The notes under the pieces were generated by a model. That model saw only the letters and a list, made by a program, of their open reading frames with translations, searched no databases and had not been told where the DNA came from. Shown in pieces: positions 7,490 through 14,899 of a DNA stretch of 19,372 nucleotides (within the stretch, counting starts at the first letter, position 1; each line of letters starts with the position of its first letter). This DNA is from Chloroflexi bacterium RBG_16_64_43 (GTDB taxonomy: Bacteria; Chloroflexota; Anaerolineae; Anaerolineales; RBG-16-64-43), in assembly GCA_001796965.1 (NCBI GenBank), contig MGOA01000033.1, positions 1-19,372 on the forward strand, given 5' to 3'. A program made the translations under genes and the position numbers.

Positions 7490-8261
7490 GTTGTGGATTC
7501 CGGGTCAGAGCAGCCAGGATGACATCCGGCACGTCGGTGATGATTCCGTCCACGCCTTGCGCGGCTATTCGAACCGCATCGGTTGGGTCGTTCACCGTCC
7601 AGGCGCACACCCGGGCGCCGCGCGCTCGAGCCGCGCGCACGGACCGGACGTTCGTTTGATCCAGGTGAAGGTTGTATGAGTGTGGTTTGGCGACGAACGC
7701 AAGCCACCCCTCCCGAAGGAAGACGGGCATCGCCGGCATCGTGAGCAGTCCGCGCGCCACCTGCGGAGCAAGACGCGCGGCGCGGCCGAGCGAAAGCGGG
7801 TTGAAGGAGGACAACAACACCTTGCGCCCCAAGCCCATTCGCGCCACCAAGTCCACGACCACCTGCTCAAGCCCGTCACCGCGGGTCGCGTAGTTCTTTA
7901 ATTCGATGTTGATCCAAGCTCGCCGCCCGATTTCCTCAAGCACGTGCTCCAAGTGCGGGATCCGCGCGCCGCGAAAGGCGGCCGAAAACTTAGAGCCGGC
8001 GTCCAGGTCGCCAAGCTCCGCCCAGGTGTGCTCGTGAACCTGGCCGGTTCCATCGGTGGTTCGCTCCAAGCGCGTATCGTGAATCACCACCGGTACTCGA
8101 TCGCGGCTCAGCATCACATCCAGCTCTATGGCATGCGCCCCGAGTTCAAGCGCAAGGCGAAAAGCCTCGAGTGTGTTCTCCGGGGCGCGACGGCTTGCGC
8201 CGCGGTGAGCGATGACCGCCGGAACGTGATGGAACAGGTAGGCGAGATCGTCGATGGGCAT
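7482..8261 (-). CDS. Glycerophosphodiester phosphodiesterase
   Basis: A GDPD-family protein of 259 residues that hydrolyses glycerophosphodiesters to glycerol-3-phosphate and an alcohol. Active-site signatures are clear: HRGAS (19-23), PENT (27-30), ELDV (46-49, the metal-binding Glu and Asp) and HD (61-62). The C-terminal VCAWTVNDPTDAVRIAAQGVDG element is also typical. No signal peptide is seen, so it is probably cytoplasmic. I start it at ATG 8261 (MPIDDLAYLF). The longer reading from GTG 8297 begins inside the stem of a terminator belonging to the upstream ATPase gene, so those 12 residues are unlikely to be real. The gene's own ribosome-binding site is weak. It is coupled to the dehydratase downstream. 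Confidence 0.92.
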   Translation of the reverse strand: MPIDDLAYLFHHVPAVIAHRGASRRAPENTLEAFRLALELGAHAIELDVMLSRDRVPVVIHDTRLERTTDGTGQVHEHTWAELGDLDAGSKFSAAFRGARIPHLEHVLEEIGRRAWINIELKNYATRGDGLEQVVVDLVARMGLGRKVLLSSFNPLSLGRAARLAPQVARGLLTMPAMPVFLREGWLAFVAKPHSYNLHLDQTNVRSVRAARARGARVCAWTVNDPTDAVRIAAQGVDGIITDVPDVILAALTRNPQRG

Positions 8262-8284
8262 GTCGGGTCCAACCGGCGGGCCGA

Positions 8285-8319
8285 TAAAGAAAGCCACGGA
8301 CCCGGCGTGCGGTCCGTGG
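8285..8319 (-). terminator. Rho-independent terminator after the AAA ATPase gene
   Basis: On the minus strand a perfect 9-bp stem CCACGGACC/GGTCCGTGG (8294-8302 and 8311-8319, 8-base loop) is followed by CTTTCTTTA. It begins about 25 bases past the ATPase stop codon, the right position and orientation for a terminator. Confidence 0.8.
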
Positions 8320-8344
8320 GCCGTGCGTCCAGATCCGCCGGGCT

Positions 8345-9685
8345 CTAGATATCGACGAAGAACGACGACGCGGCACGATCCAGCAAGTCACGCGTCATCG
8401 CCGGTTCCACGCTCATGTACCGCGCAATATCCAGGATCTGGTCGCACAAGTCGCGCGGATGGGAAGCGCGCAACTTGCGATTGTTCTTGATGTAATACTC
8501 CTGCAAAAGGTAGGCTAGGTCATCCTCGGAGTAGGCCACGCCTTTGGCGGCGGTGACTCGGCGGAAAATCTCGCGGTACTCTTCGAATGTCGGGTCGCCA
8601 ATATGTATCTTGTGGCGCAGCCTGCGCAAAAACGCCTCGTCGACCAAGTCCTTGGGCGGCAGGTTGGTCGAGAAGACGACCATAACGTCGAACGGGATTT
8701 CGATCTTCTGCCCGGTATGCAAGGTCAGGTAATCGATGCGATTCTCGAGCGGGATGATCCAGCGGTTGAGTAGGTCGCGCGGACGAACTTGCTGGCGGCC
8801 AAAGTCGTCGATCAACAAAATCCCGCCGTTGGCTTTGGCTTGGAAGGGCGCCTCGTAGTAGCGCAAGACGTCATTGAACACGAGATCCAGCCCGGCCAGT
8901 GTGAGCTCCCCGCCCACCATGATGAACGGACGGCGGATGCGGATCCAGCGCGGGTCGCGTCGCAGTCCGCGCGCCGGCTGACCCGCGCCGCCGGACACCA
9001 TGTCCTCATCCGGGGCAAGTGAGTGATTTACGGAGTCGTACAGTTTGACGACGTGCCCTTCGATATCGAGCGCATAGGGGATGTACATATCCTCGCGCAG
9101 GATGGTTTCACCGATCGCCCGCGCGATCGTGGTCTTACCGTTGCCCGGAGGGCCATAGAGGAATATTGAGGTGCCCGAGTTGACCGCCGGCCCGATGCGC
9201 GCCATGGTCCGGTCGCTGAGAACCAGCGCGGTCAGGGCCTGGCGCATGGTCCGCGGGTGGAAGGTGGACCGTCCGCGTGCCTGCTTGCGAATCGCGGCGT
9301 TGTAATCTGCTACAGGCACCGGCGCCGGACCCGCGTACTGGCTGCGGTCGAGCGCCTCGCGCGCTCGCAACATGCCCATCCCCGTGATCGCGTACTGGTA
9401 CGCGCCCTCGCCGATACCCACCTGGGACTTGACCTCGATCAGCTTCTCGCGCTTGAGCGCCTCCAGAATTTGATCACCCACGCCGGTAAAGGGCAGGCAC
9501 ATCAACTCCGCCACGCGGAAGCCGGTAAGGTAACCCTGAAAATAGAGAATCTTCAGGGCCAGGTCCTGCAGCCAGAGGGCCGAGAGTCCGGTGTCTTCGA
9601 TTCGGGTGATAGGAGCGGGGACGAAGCGGCCGACGGTTATCGCAGCGTCCGAGGGGCGGGCAATTGCACTTGAGGAAACGGCCAC
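8345..9685 (-). CDS. AAA family ATPase with N-terminal winged-helix-like region
   Basis: A 446-residue ATPase of unrecognised function. The C-terminal two thirds is an AAA module: Walker A GPPGNGKT (about 178-185), Walker B GGILLIDDFGR (about 287-297), sensor 1 VFSTNLPP (about 337-344) and an arginine pair FLRRLRHKI (about 352-360). The N-terminal ~120 residues (ALWLQDLALKILYFQGYLTG, then VGDQILEALKREKLIEV and GAYQYAITGMG) look like a winged-helix fold. The likely start is GTG 9685, with GGAGG six bases upstream and a TATAAT upstream of that; ATG 9727 would add 14 residues but has no ribosome-binding site. It is a single-gene unit closed by a terminator. MoxR-type chaperone or remodelling roles are possible, but no partner gene sits beside it. 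Confidence 0.8.
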   Translation of the reverse strand: MAVSSSAIARPSDAAITVGRFVPAPITRIEDTGLSALWLQDLALKILYFQGYLTGFRVAELMCLPFTGVGDQILEALKREKLIEVKSQVGIGEGAYQYAITGMGMLRAREALDRSQYAGPAPVPVADYNAAIRKQARGRSTFHPRTMRQALTALVLSDRTMARIGPAVNSGTSIFLYGPPGNGKTTIARAIGETILREDMYIPYALDIEGHVVKLYDSVNHSLAPDEDMVSGGAGQPARGLRRDPRWIRIRRPFIMVGGELTLAGLDLVFNDVLRYYEAPFQAKANGGILLIDDFGRQQVRPRDLLNRWIIPLENRIDYLTLHTGQKIEIPFDVMVVFSTNLPPKDLVDEAFLRRLRHKIHIGDPTFEEYREIFRRVTAAKGVAYSEDDLAYLLQEYYIKNNRKLRASHPRDLCDQILDIARYMSVEPAMTRDLLDRAASSFFVDI

Positions 9686-9740
9686 CAAGCACCTCCAACG
9701 TGCGTCCGGTTTGTCGTGCGCCGGCATCGTTGGCGAGCAG

Positions 9741-9746
9741 ATTATA
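9741..9746 (-). promoter_or_regulatory. -10 box of the AAA ATPase gene
   Basis: TATAAT on the minus strand predicts a start near 9734 and a leader of about 49 bases to GTG 9685. No -35 match is visible. It lies back to back with the glycosyltransferase promoter (9758-9786). Confidence 0.55.
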
Positions 9747-9757
9747 GCACGACGCGT

Positions 9758-9786
9758 TTGCCTGGGCTGTGTGGGGCGGGTATACT
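9758..9786 (+). promoter_or_regulatory. Promoter of the glycosyltransferase (leaderless geometry)
   Basis: TTGCCT (9758-9763), 17 bases, TATACT (9781-9786), then six bases and the ATG at 9793. Transcription would start at or next to the A of the start codon, so the mRNA probably has no 5' leader. Confidence 0.65.
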
Positions 9787-9792
9787 CCAGCC

Positions 9793-10476
9793 ATGCAACT
9801 CAGCGTCGTCATCCCCGTCTACAACGAGAAGAACACGCTGCGCGAGATCCTGCGCCGGGTCCAGGCCACGGGGCTGGCCGGGGAGATCCTCATCGTCGAC
9901 GACGGATCAACCGACGGCACCCGCCAGATTCTCGCGGACTTGCCCCCGCAGCCCGGCCTGCGGGTGATCCTCCACCCCCGCAACACGGGCAAAGGGTCAG
10001 CGGTCCGCACCGGGATCCAGAACGCCTCCGGCCAGATCATCTTGATCCAAGACGCCGACCTCGAATACAACCCCCGCGACTACCCGATGTTGCTCAAGCC
10101 GATCGAGGACGGCGTGGCGGACGTCGTCTACGGCTCGCGCTTCCTGGGCGCTCCGCGGCGCGTGACGATGTTCTGGCACATGCTGGCCAACCAACTCCTG
10201 ACCCTGGCAACCAACCTGCTCTACAACAGCATCCTCTCCGACATGGAGACCGGCTATAAGGTCTTTCGCGCGCCGCTCGTCCAAGGCATCCGGTTGCGCG
10301 CCAACCGCTTCGACTTCGAGCCGGAAATCACAGCCAAGTTGCTCAAACGCCGGGCGCGCATATTCGAGGTGCCGATCTCATTCAACCCGCGCGAATACAG
10401 CGAAGGCAAGAAGATCAAGCTGAGCGATGCCTTCGCGGCTGTATGGGCACTGATCCGGTATCGCTTCGCCGACTGA
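9793..10476 (+). CDS. Family 2 glycosyltransferase, dolichol-phosphate mannosyltransferase type
   Basis: A GT-A fold glycosyltransferase of 227 residues. Conserved elements are VVIPVYNE (5-12), the nucleotide-binding VDDGSTDGT (35-43), KGSAVRTGI (67-75), the metal-binding QDADLEYNP (86-94), YGSRFLG, and the C-terminal FEPEITAKL...FEVPISFNPREYSEGKKI typical of DPM1-like enzymes. These move a sugar from a nucleotide donor to a polyprenyl phosphate on the inner membrane face. There is no membrane helix, so the protein is soluble or peripheral. ATG 9793 is chosen because the -10 box (9781-9786) sits inside any longer reading frame. It converges on recJ with a 21-bp gap. Confidence 0.9.
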   Translation: MQLSVVIPVYNEKNTLREILRRVQATGLAGEILIVDDGSTDGTRQILADLPPQPGLRVILHPRNTGKGSAVRTGIQNASGQIILIQDADLEYNPRDYPMLLKPIEDGVADVVYGSRFLGAPRRVTMFWHMLANQLLTLATNLLYNSILSDMETGYKVFRAPLVQGIRLRANRFDFEPEITAKLLKRRARIFEVPISFNPREYSEGKKIKLSDAFAAVWALIRYRFAD

Positions 10477-10497
10477 CGTTGCGTGCCCGCCGCGCCA

Positions 10498-12240
10498 TCA
10501 TGCCGGCGCGAGATCGAGAATGTTGAGCTCGTCGCGTTTCTCCCCAAGATACTCGTTGACCATCAATTGAAATGCGGCGTCCACTCGCGGCGGTAGCGCG
10601 TCGGCCGCGTCACCCCAGCGGAACGCGATCGCACCCATCCGCCGGCCGGCTTGCTCCAGGTTAAGCTTGAGATGGCTGCCATCGCCGCCCACCCGCCTCT
10701 TCTCGCGGACCGTCAGTCCGCGCGCCACAAATACTGGGGTCGGATTGCCCATCCCGCACGGCTCAAGTGCCGGCAGCACGTTATTCAACCCTACCAGGTC
10801 CGCCAGCCTCACTTCAGCATCGACGGCCAGGCCCGGTTGCAGGACCACCCCCGACAACTCGGCACGCGCCAACGCCTCAAGACGGCGGCCGAGTTCCGGA
10901 AGATCACGCGCGGCGACGGTGAAACCTGCAGCGGCAGCGTGTCCGCCGTGCCGGAGGAGCAGATCGCGGCAGGAGTCCAGCGCCCGCGTAATGTGGAACT
11001 CCGGGATGCTGCGGGCCGAACCGCGCGCCTCTTCGCCTTCGAGCACGACAACGGCTGACGGACGATAGAACTCCTCTGTCAGGCGCGAGGCCGCGAGACC
11101 GATGATCCCCGGACTGTAGCTGGGATCTACGGAAAGCAGAAAGAAGGGCAAGCCTCCCGGGAACTTCGCGCCCGCTTGCTCCAGCACACTATCGCGCGCA
11201 TGTTCATAGGTGACGCGGGTTTGCTCCTGCCGCTCGCGATTCCAGACGTCGAGCTGCTTCGCCAGGCCGAGCGCCTGGTCCACCCCATCGGTCAGCAGCA
11301 AATCGAGGGCCGCCCGCGCAGTCTCCAGCCGGCCGGCAGCGTTCAGTCGCGGCCCCAACATGAACCCAATCGTGTGGCCCCGCACGGAGCCGGGGCTGAC
11401 CTTGGCCGTTCCCGCCAGGGCTCGCAGCCCTGGGTTGTGGGGGCCACCTGCGTTCATCCGCGTTAGGCCTCGTCGCACCAAGCCGCGGTTCTCACCGGTG
11501 AGCGGCGCCAGGTCGGCCACGGTGCCCACTGCGACGAGTTCCAGGGCATCCTCCAAGGCCGCTCGATGATCGTCCGGCGCAGGGTGCACACGACCCAGCG
11601 CTTCCGCCAGCTTGTATGCCAGACCCACGCCGGCCAGGTTCTTTTCGGGATACGTGTCGCCACGTTGCTTGGGGTTGACAACGGCAACTGCATCAGGAAC
11701 CTCGTCAAGCGGCTGATGGTGATCCGTTATGACCAAGTCGATGCCGGTTTGCCGACAGACCGCGGCTTCGTCAAAGGACCGCACTCCGCAGTCGACAGTA
11801 ACAATCAGACGCACGCCCTCGGCCGCCAACTGGCGAATGGCCGCCAGATTCAGGCCATAGCCCTCATCGAAACGGCTGGGGATGTAACCGCGCACATGCG
11901 TCGTGAGGCGCGTCAGATGCCGCACCAAGAGCGCCGTGGCGGTCACGCCGTCCGCGTCGTAGTCACCGTACACCACAATCTGCTCGCCAGTAGCCACCGC
12001 CCTGGCCACCCGCTCCGCCGCTGCCGGCATTCCCTTGATCGCCCAGGGGTCAGCGGACGTCGGCGCGCTTCCGGCAAGGTAGTCAGCCGCACTGGCGTCG
12101 GTGAGGATTCCCCGCGCTGCGAGCACGCGCGCGAGCACCGGATGGACTCCCGGCATCGCACGCGAGGCATCCGCCTCGCTCGATGCCGCCATGAGCCACC
12201 GTTTGCGCGGGAACCGTGGGCTCTCGCCTGCCCCCGCCAT
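10498..12240 (-). CDS. recJ: Single-stranded-DNA-specific exonuclease RecJ
   Basis: A DHH-superfamily nuclease of 580 residues, almost the length of E. coli RecJ. It degrades single-stranded DNA 5'-3' in recombination and mismatch or base-excision repair. Motif I is YGDYDADGVT (91-100), motif II IVTVDCGVRS (146-155), motif III ITDHHQPLDE (171-180), followed by VGTVADLAPLTGENR. The DHHA1 part shows GGHAAAAGF. A C-terminal OB-like part follows, with CGMGNPTPVF. The start at ATG 12240 is four bases after the upstream DUF4870 stop codon, so the two are probably co-transcribed. An alternative ATG 16 codons in, with GGTGG three bases upstream, cannot be ruled out. Confidence 0.96.
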   Translation of the reverse strand: MAGAGESPRFPRKRWLMAASSEADASRAMPGVHPVLARVLAARGILTDASAADYLAGSAPTSADPWAIKGMPAAAERVARAVATGEQIVVYGDYDADGVTATALLVRHLTRLTTHVRGYIPSRFDEGYGLNLAAIRQLAAEGVRLIVTVDCGVRSFDEAAVCRQTGIDLVITDHHQPLDEVPDAVAVVNPKQRGDTYPEKNLAGVGLAYKLAEALGRVHPAPDDHRAALEDALELVAVGTVADLAPLTGENRGLVRRGLTRMNAGGPHNPGLRALAGTAKVSPGSVRGHTIGFMLGPRLNAAGRLETARAALDLLLTDGVDQALGLAKQLDVWNRERQEQTRVTYEHARDSVLEQAGAKFPGGLPFFLLSVDPSYSPGIIGLAASRLTEEFYRPSAVVVLEGEEARGSARSIPEFHITRALDSCRDLLLRHGGHAAAAGFTVAARDLPELGRRLEALARAELSGVVLQPGLAVDAEVRLADLVGLNNVLPALEPCGMGNPTPVFVARGLTVREKRRVGGDGSHLKLNLEQAGRRMGAIAFRWGDAADALPPRVDAAFQLMVNEYLGEKRDELNILDLAPA

Positions 12241-12244
12241 GGCC

Positions 12245-12703
12245 TCAGCCCGTCAGCGTCCCGCGCACCCAGCCGCCGACCAGCCAGTACTTGAAGTCGC
12301 GGCCGTTCGAACACTGAATCCCCCCGATGATGCCGTAAACCACTGCTCCCAGAGGTATCAGGCTCAACGCGCAGGCGAAAGGCATACACAACAACCCGAT
12401 GAGCACCGCGCTCAAGATACCGCTGACGGTCCAGGCCGCGGCGATCAGTGCCCCGCCACCCACCCACCAAATGAGTTGGAAGACGAAGGATTGCATCGCG
12501 TGATAGGCGACATAGCGCGAGCGTTCTCTGTAGACCAGATAAATCACCAGTGCCGCCACCGGCCCCAACAAGCCGGTGAACAGATTAGCGATAACGCTGA
12601 GGTGCGCCAGCATCGCCCACGTCCGCTCGTCCGCTGATGAGAGCGGGATCACGGGCGGACTGGGGGTCGCGCCAGCAGGATTTTGCGCAGGGGCTGAGGT
12701 CAT
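12245..12703 (-). CDS. DUF4870-type small membrane protein
   Basis: This 152-residue protein has a Pro/Ala-rich N-terminal tail (1-22) followed by a DUF4870-like body. The body has SADERTWAMLAHLSVIANLFTG, a charged YRERSRYVAYHAMQS loop, and three to four hydrophobic helices. The start at ATG 12703 has GGGAGG four bases upstream; the longer open reading frame upstream contains its -10 box and is not coding. The family has no firmly assigned function. It lies directly before recJ and is a distant paralogue of the protein encoded at 12839-13168, sharing the 'AxLxxxxxLx…FxxxHAxQ' pattern. Confidence 0.85.
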   Translation of the reverse strand: MTSAPAQNPAGATPSPPVIPLSSADERTWAMLAHLSVIANLFTGLLGPVAALVIYLVYRERSRYVAYHAMQSFVFQLIWWVGGGALIAAAWTVSGILSAVLIGLLCMPFACALSLIPLGAVVYGIIGGIQCSNGRDFKYWLVGGWVRGTLTG

Positions 12704-12739
12704 GATGCCTCCCAATTCGACGTGGTGCGAGGTGGACGG

Positions 12740-12745
12740 AGTATA
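12740..12745 (-). promoter_or_regulatory. -10 box of the DUF4870–recJ unit
   Basis: TATACT on the minus strand gives a start near 12733 and a 30-base leader to ATG 12703. No -35 match is apparent. It follows the terminator at 12779-12807, which fits a separate transcription unit. Confidence 0.5.
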
Positions 12746-12767
12746 GCCCGCGGGCCGCGATCGCGCC

Positions 12768-12807
12768 ACGAGGGAATACAACAGGCCCGCCGAGGGCGGG
12801 CCTGTTG
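12768..12807 (-). terminator. Strong hairpin terminator between the two DUF4870 genes
   Basis: A perfect 13-bp stem (arms CAACAGGCCCGCC/GGCGGGCCTGTTG, 12779-12791 and 12795-12807) with a 3-base loop lies 31 bases past the stop codon of the upstream gene on the minus strand. The tail TATTCCCTC is only moderately U-rich. Confidence 0.7.
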
Positions 12808-12838
12808 ATGTGACTTCGGGGCTTTACCCTGGAACGGA

Positions 12839-13168
12839 CTACGCCCAGCCCTGGCTCTTGACGAAGTTGGTGATGACCGGGATGTTCACCATGTTGCCTT
12901 GGTAGGCTTTGTAAGCCCAATACAACTGCGCGATCACGCCCAGCGGCCAAATGCACAGGCCGATGAGGAAGAAACTGGTAATCGTGACGATGATGTAGAA
13001 AACGACGCCCCAGGCCAGCGCCTGCGCGTTGTGAGCACGGATGAACGGCCGGGACTTCTTGTCGGCCATCAGGAGCAGGATGATAGGGATGAGCGGCGTG
13101 AAGACGTAGGCTAGCGCGGTCCAGAGTTTATCATCGCTGCTGACGTCCATTCCTGGCTGAGCGGTCAT
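12839..13168 (-). CDS. DUF4870-type small membrane protein
   Basis: A 109-residue protein with the DUF4870 layout: SSDDKLWTALAYVFTPLIPIILLL (first helix, about 17-34), the charged segment ADKKSRPFIRAHNAQAL (35-51), two further helices (about 52-85), and a short polar tail. The ATG at 13168 is fixed by a perfect AAGGAGG five bases upstream. It has its own promoter and terminator. Function is unknown; the family contains small integral membrane proteins related in pattern to Tic20-like proteins. Confidence 0.88.
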   Translation of the reverse strand: MTAQPGMDVSSDDKLWTALAYVFTPLIPIILLLMADKKSRPFIRAHNAQALAWGVVFYIIVTITSFFLIGLCIWPLGVIAQLYWAYKAYQGNMVNIPVITNFVKSQGWA

Positions 13169-13223
13169 CAATTCCTCCTTGGTGAAGTGGGCGCACCCGG
13201 CCCCCCGGGTACACAGTTGTGGC

Positions 13224-13252
13224 ATTATAACGGTTGCACTTCGGCTCTGCAA
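13224..13252 (-). promoter_or_regulatory. Promoter of the upstream DUF4870 gene
   Basis: On the minus strand TTGCAG (13247-13252), 17 bases, TATAAT (13224-13229). The start near 13217 gives a leader of about 49 bases. It is divergent from the fmt promoter. Confidence 0.6.
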
Positions 13253-13293
13253 CCCCAAGTAAAAAACACCACAGAGTCGCCCCCGTTGCGCCA

Positions 13294-13302
13294 TGCTAGA
13301 AT
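13294..13302 (+). promoter_or_regulatory. Extended -10 promoter of fmt (leaderless geometry)
   Basis: TGCTAGAAT is an extended -10 element (TGn followed by TAGAAT at 13297-13302). It ends six bases before the fmt ATG at 13309, so the transcript should begin at or next to the start codon. No -35 box is seen, as expected for an extended -10 promoter. Confidence 0.6.
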
Positions 13303-13308
13303 CGACCC

Positions 13309-14238
13309 ATGCGCGTTGTTTTCATGGGATCCCCGGCATTCGCCGTCCCCACACTGCGTTGGCTGGCCTCCGCCTACGAGGTTGTGGGAGTCGTCACACA
13401 GCCGGACCGGTCGGCCGGCCGGGGCCGTCAGCTTGTTCCCCCGCCGGTCAAGCTGGCAGCCATCGAACTGGGAGTGGACATCCTCCAGCCCATGCGCCTG
13501 CGCGAGCCGGCGGCCACCGAGGTGATTCGCTCCTGGCAGCCCGAGCTGATCCTTGTCGCCGCCTTCGGACAGATCCTGCGACCCGAGATTCTGCAACTCC
13601 CCTCACGAGGATGCGTAAACCTCCATGCGTCGCTGTTGCCCCGGCATCGCGGGGCTGCACCCATTCCCGCAGCAATCCTCGCTGGCGACCCCGAAACTGG
13701 GATAACGCTCATGCGAATGGATGCGGGGCTGGACACGGGGCCCATTCTCGCCCAGGAGGCGCTGGCGCTCTCGCCCGACGAAACGGCGCTCTCGCTGGGT
13801 GAGAAGTTGGCGAAGCTCGCGAAGCAAACGGCTGAACGCTACCTGCCGCGGTACTTGGCCGGAGAGCTGCCCCCGCACCCGCAGGACGAGGCCCTGGCGA
13901 CTTATGCGCCAATGCTGCGCAAGCACGACAGCCGGATGGACCTGGCCCAGCCTGCGGAGGCATTGGCTCGACGTGTGCGGGCCTATCACCCGTGGCCCGG
14001 AACCCACCTTCTTTGGAGAGGTGTGCCGCTCAAGATCCTTCGTGCCCGCGCGATGCCACGCGCGAACGGCGCAGCGGGTCCGCTTGGCCGCGTCGTACGC
14101 GAAGGGACGGGCGTCGCCGTGATTTGCGGCGAGGGCAAGCTGCAATTGCTGGAAATCCAGCCCCCAGGCAAGAGGTCGATGACCGTTGAGGCGTTCTTGA
14201 ACGGCTCGCCCGAATTCCTTAAGGCGGTTTTGGAATAG
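13309..14238 (+). CDS. fmt: Methionyl-tRNA formyltransferase
   Basis: It formylates the initiator Met-tRNA using 10-formyltetrahydrofolate. At 309 residues it is the usual length. Signature elements are the N-terminal VVFMGSPAFAVPTL (3-16), the catalytic Asn104 and His106 in VNLHASLLPRHRGAAPI (103-119), and catalytic Asp142 in LDTGPIL. The C-terminal ~100 residues (HPWPGTHLLWRG onward) form the tRNA-binding domain. The usual neighbour def (peptide deformylase) is not adjacent. No ribosome-binding site is visible before ATG 13309; the promoter geometry suggests a leaderless mRNA. Confidence 0.96.
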   Translation: MRVVFMGSPAFAVPTLRWLASAYEVVGVVTQPDRSAGRGRQLVPPPVKLAAIELGVDILQPMRLREPAATEVIRSWQPELILVAAFGQILRPEILQLPSRGCVNLHASLLPRHRGAAPIPAAILAGDPETGITLMRMDAGLDTGPILAQEALALSPDETALSLGEKLAKLAKQTAERYLPRYLAGELPPHPQDEALATYAPMLRKHDSRMDLAQPAEALARRVRAYHPWPGTHLLWRGVPLKILRARAMPRANGAAGPLGRVVREGTGVAVICGEGKLQLLEIQPPGKRSMTVEAFLNGSPEFLKAVLE

Positions 14239-14284
14239 TGTTGCGCGGCAACGGCCGCACCCCATTACGGATTGCGAGGTAGGC

Positions 14285-14875
14285 ATGGAACAGCGCGTCT
14301 ATCACGGCCCGATCTCCCCTGAACTCCTGGCCCGCGCTCTGATCGCTGAATTCGCTCAGGGCAACATGCAAGCGCAGGTCATGGGCGACACGGAACGCAT
14401 GATTGTGCAAATCGCAACCCGCCAGGTGCGGGCCTCTGGCGGCCAGACCGCGATGAGCGTGCATCTGGAGAAGGTCGAAGACGGGGTGCTGGTCAAGACC
14501 GGCCAACAGGAATGGCTTGGCGTCGCAGCCAGCCTGGGGGTCAGCGCCCTGTTTGGCTTGCGCAGCCCCCTCAATCTGCTCGGTCGGCTGGACGACATCG
14601 CCCAGGACATTGCCTCCCTCCAGCTCCAGGAGCGTGTGTGGGACGTTTTGGCGCGCGCCGCCGAGGCCGCGGGCGCAGGCCACGAAATATCGGAGCGTTT
14701 GCGCCGCATCCAATGCGCGTATTGCGGGGTGGCGGTGCCCGTTGGCGAAGCCTCGTGCCCGGCTTGCGGTGCCCCATTGGGCGGGGTTCAGCCGCACGCC
14801 TGCCCGCGCTGCGGGCACGTCGTGGCAACCGGTACGCGCACCTGCCCCAATTGCCAGGCCGTGCTCGCCCCTTGA
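14285..14875 (+). CDS. Double zinc-ribbon protein of unknown function
   Basis: I do not recognise a characterised homologue. The 196-residue protein has an α/β N-terminal region (1-75), a short hydrophobic stretch (about 79-98), a helical segment (100-140), and two C-terminal zinc ribbons. The cysteine pairs are Cys144/147 with 158/161, and Cys173/176 with 187/190 (CAYC…CPAC and CPRC…CPNC). The hydrophobic stretch could be a membrane-associating hairpin, so it may be membrane-bound with cytoplasmic zinc ribbons. GAGG/AGG sequences lie shortly before the ATG. It follows fmt by 46 bp on the same strand. Its stop codon lies inside the -35 box of the next gene's promoter. Confidence 0.8.
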   Translation: MEQRVYHGPISPELLARALIAEFAQGNMQAQVMGDTERMIVQIATRQVRASGGQTAMSVHLEKVEDGVLVKTGQQEWLGVAASLGVSALFGLRSPLNLLGRLDDIAQDIASLQLQERVWDVLARAAEAAGAGHEISERLRRIQCAYCGVAVPVGEASCPACGAPLGGVQPHACPRCGHVVATGTRTCPNCQAVLAP

Positions 14876-14899
14876 CCGGCCAGTCCAAGTGCGTATAAT
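14872..14899 (+). promoter_or_regulatory. Promoter of the fur–cbiMQO operon
   Basis: TTGACC (14872-14877), 16 bases, TATAAT (14894-14899) is the best promoter match in the window (5/6 and 6/6). Transcription should start near 14906, inside the inverted repeat at 14898-14927. Confidence 0.78.

Noticed and set aside
13195..13212. CCCGG/CCGGG inverted repeat near the DUF4870 start
   Set aside because: It is short and GC-only, with no U-run and an unhelpful position, so it is likely chance in a GC-rich region.
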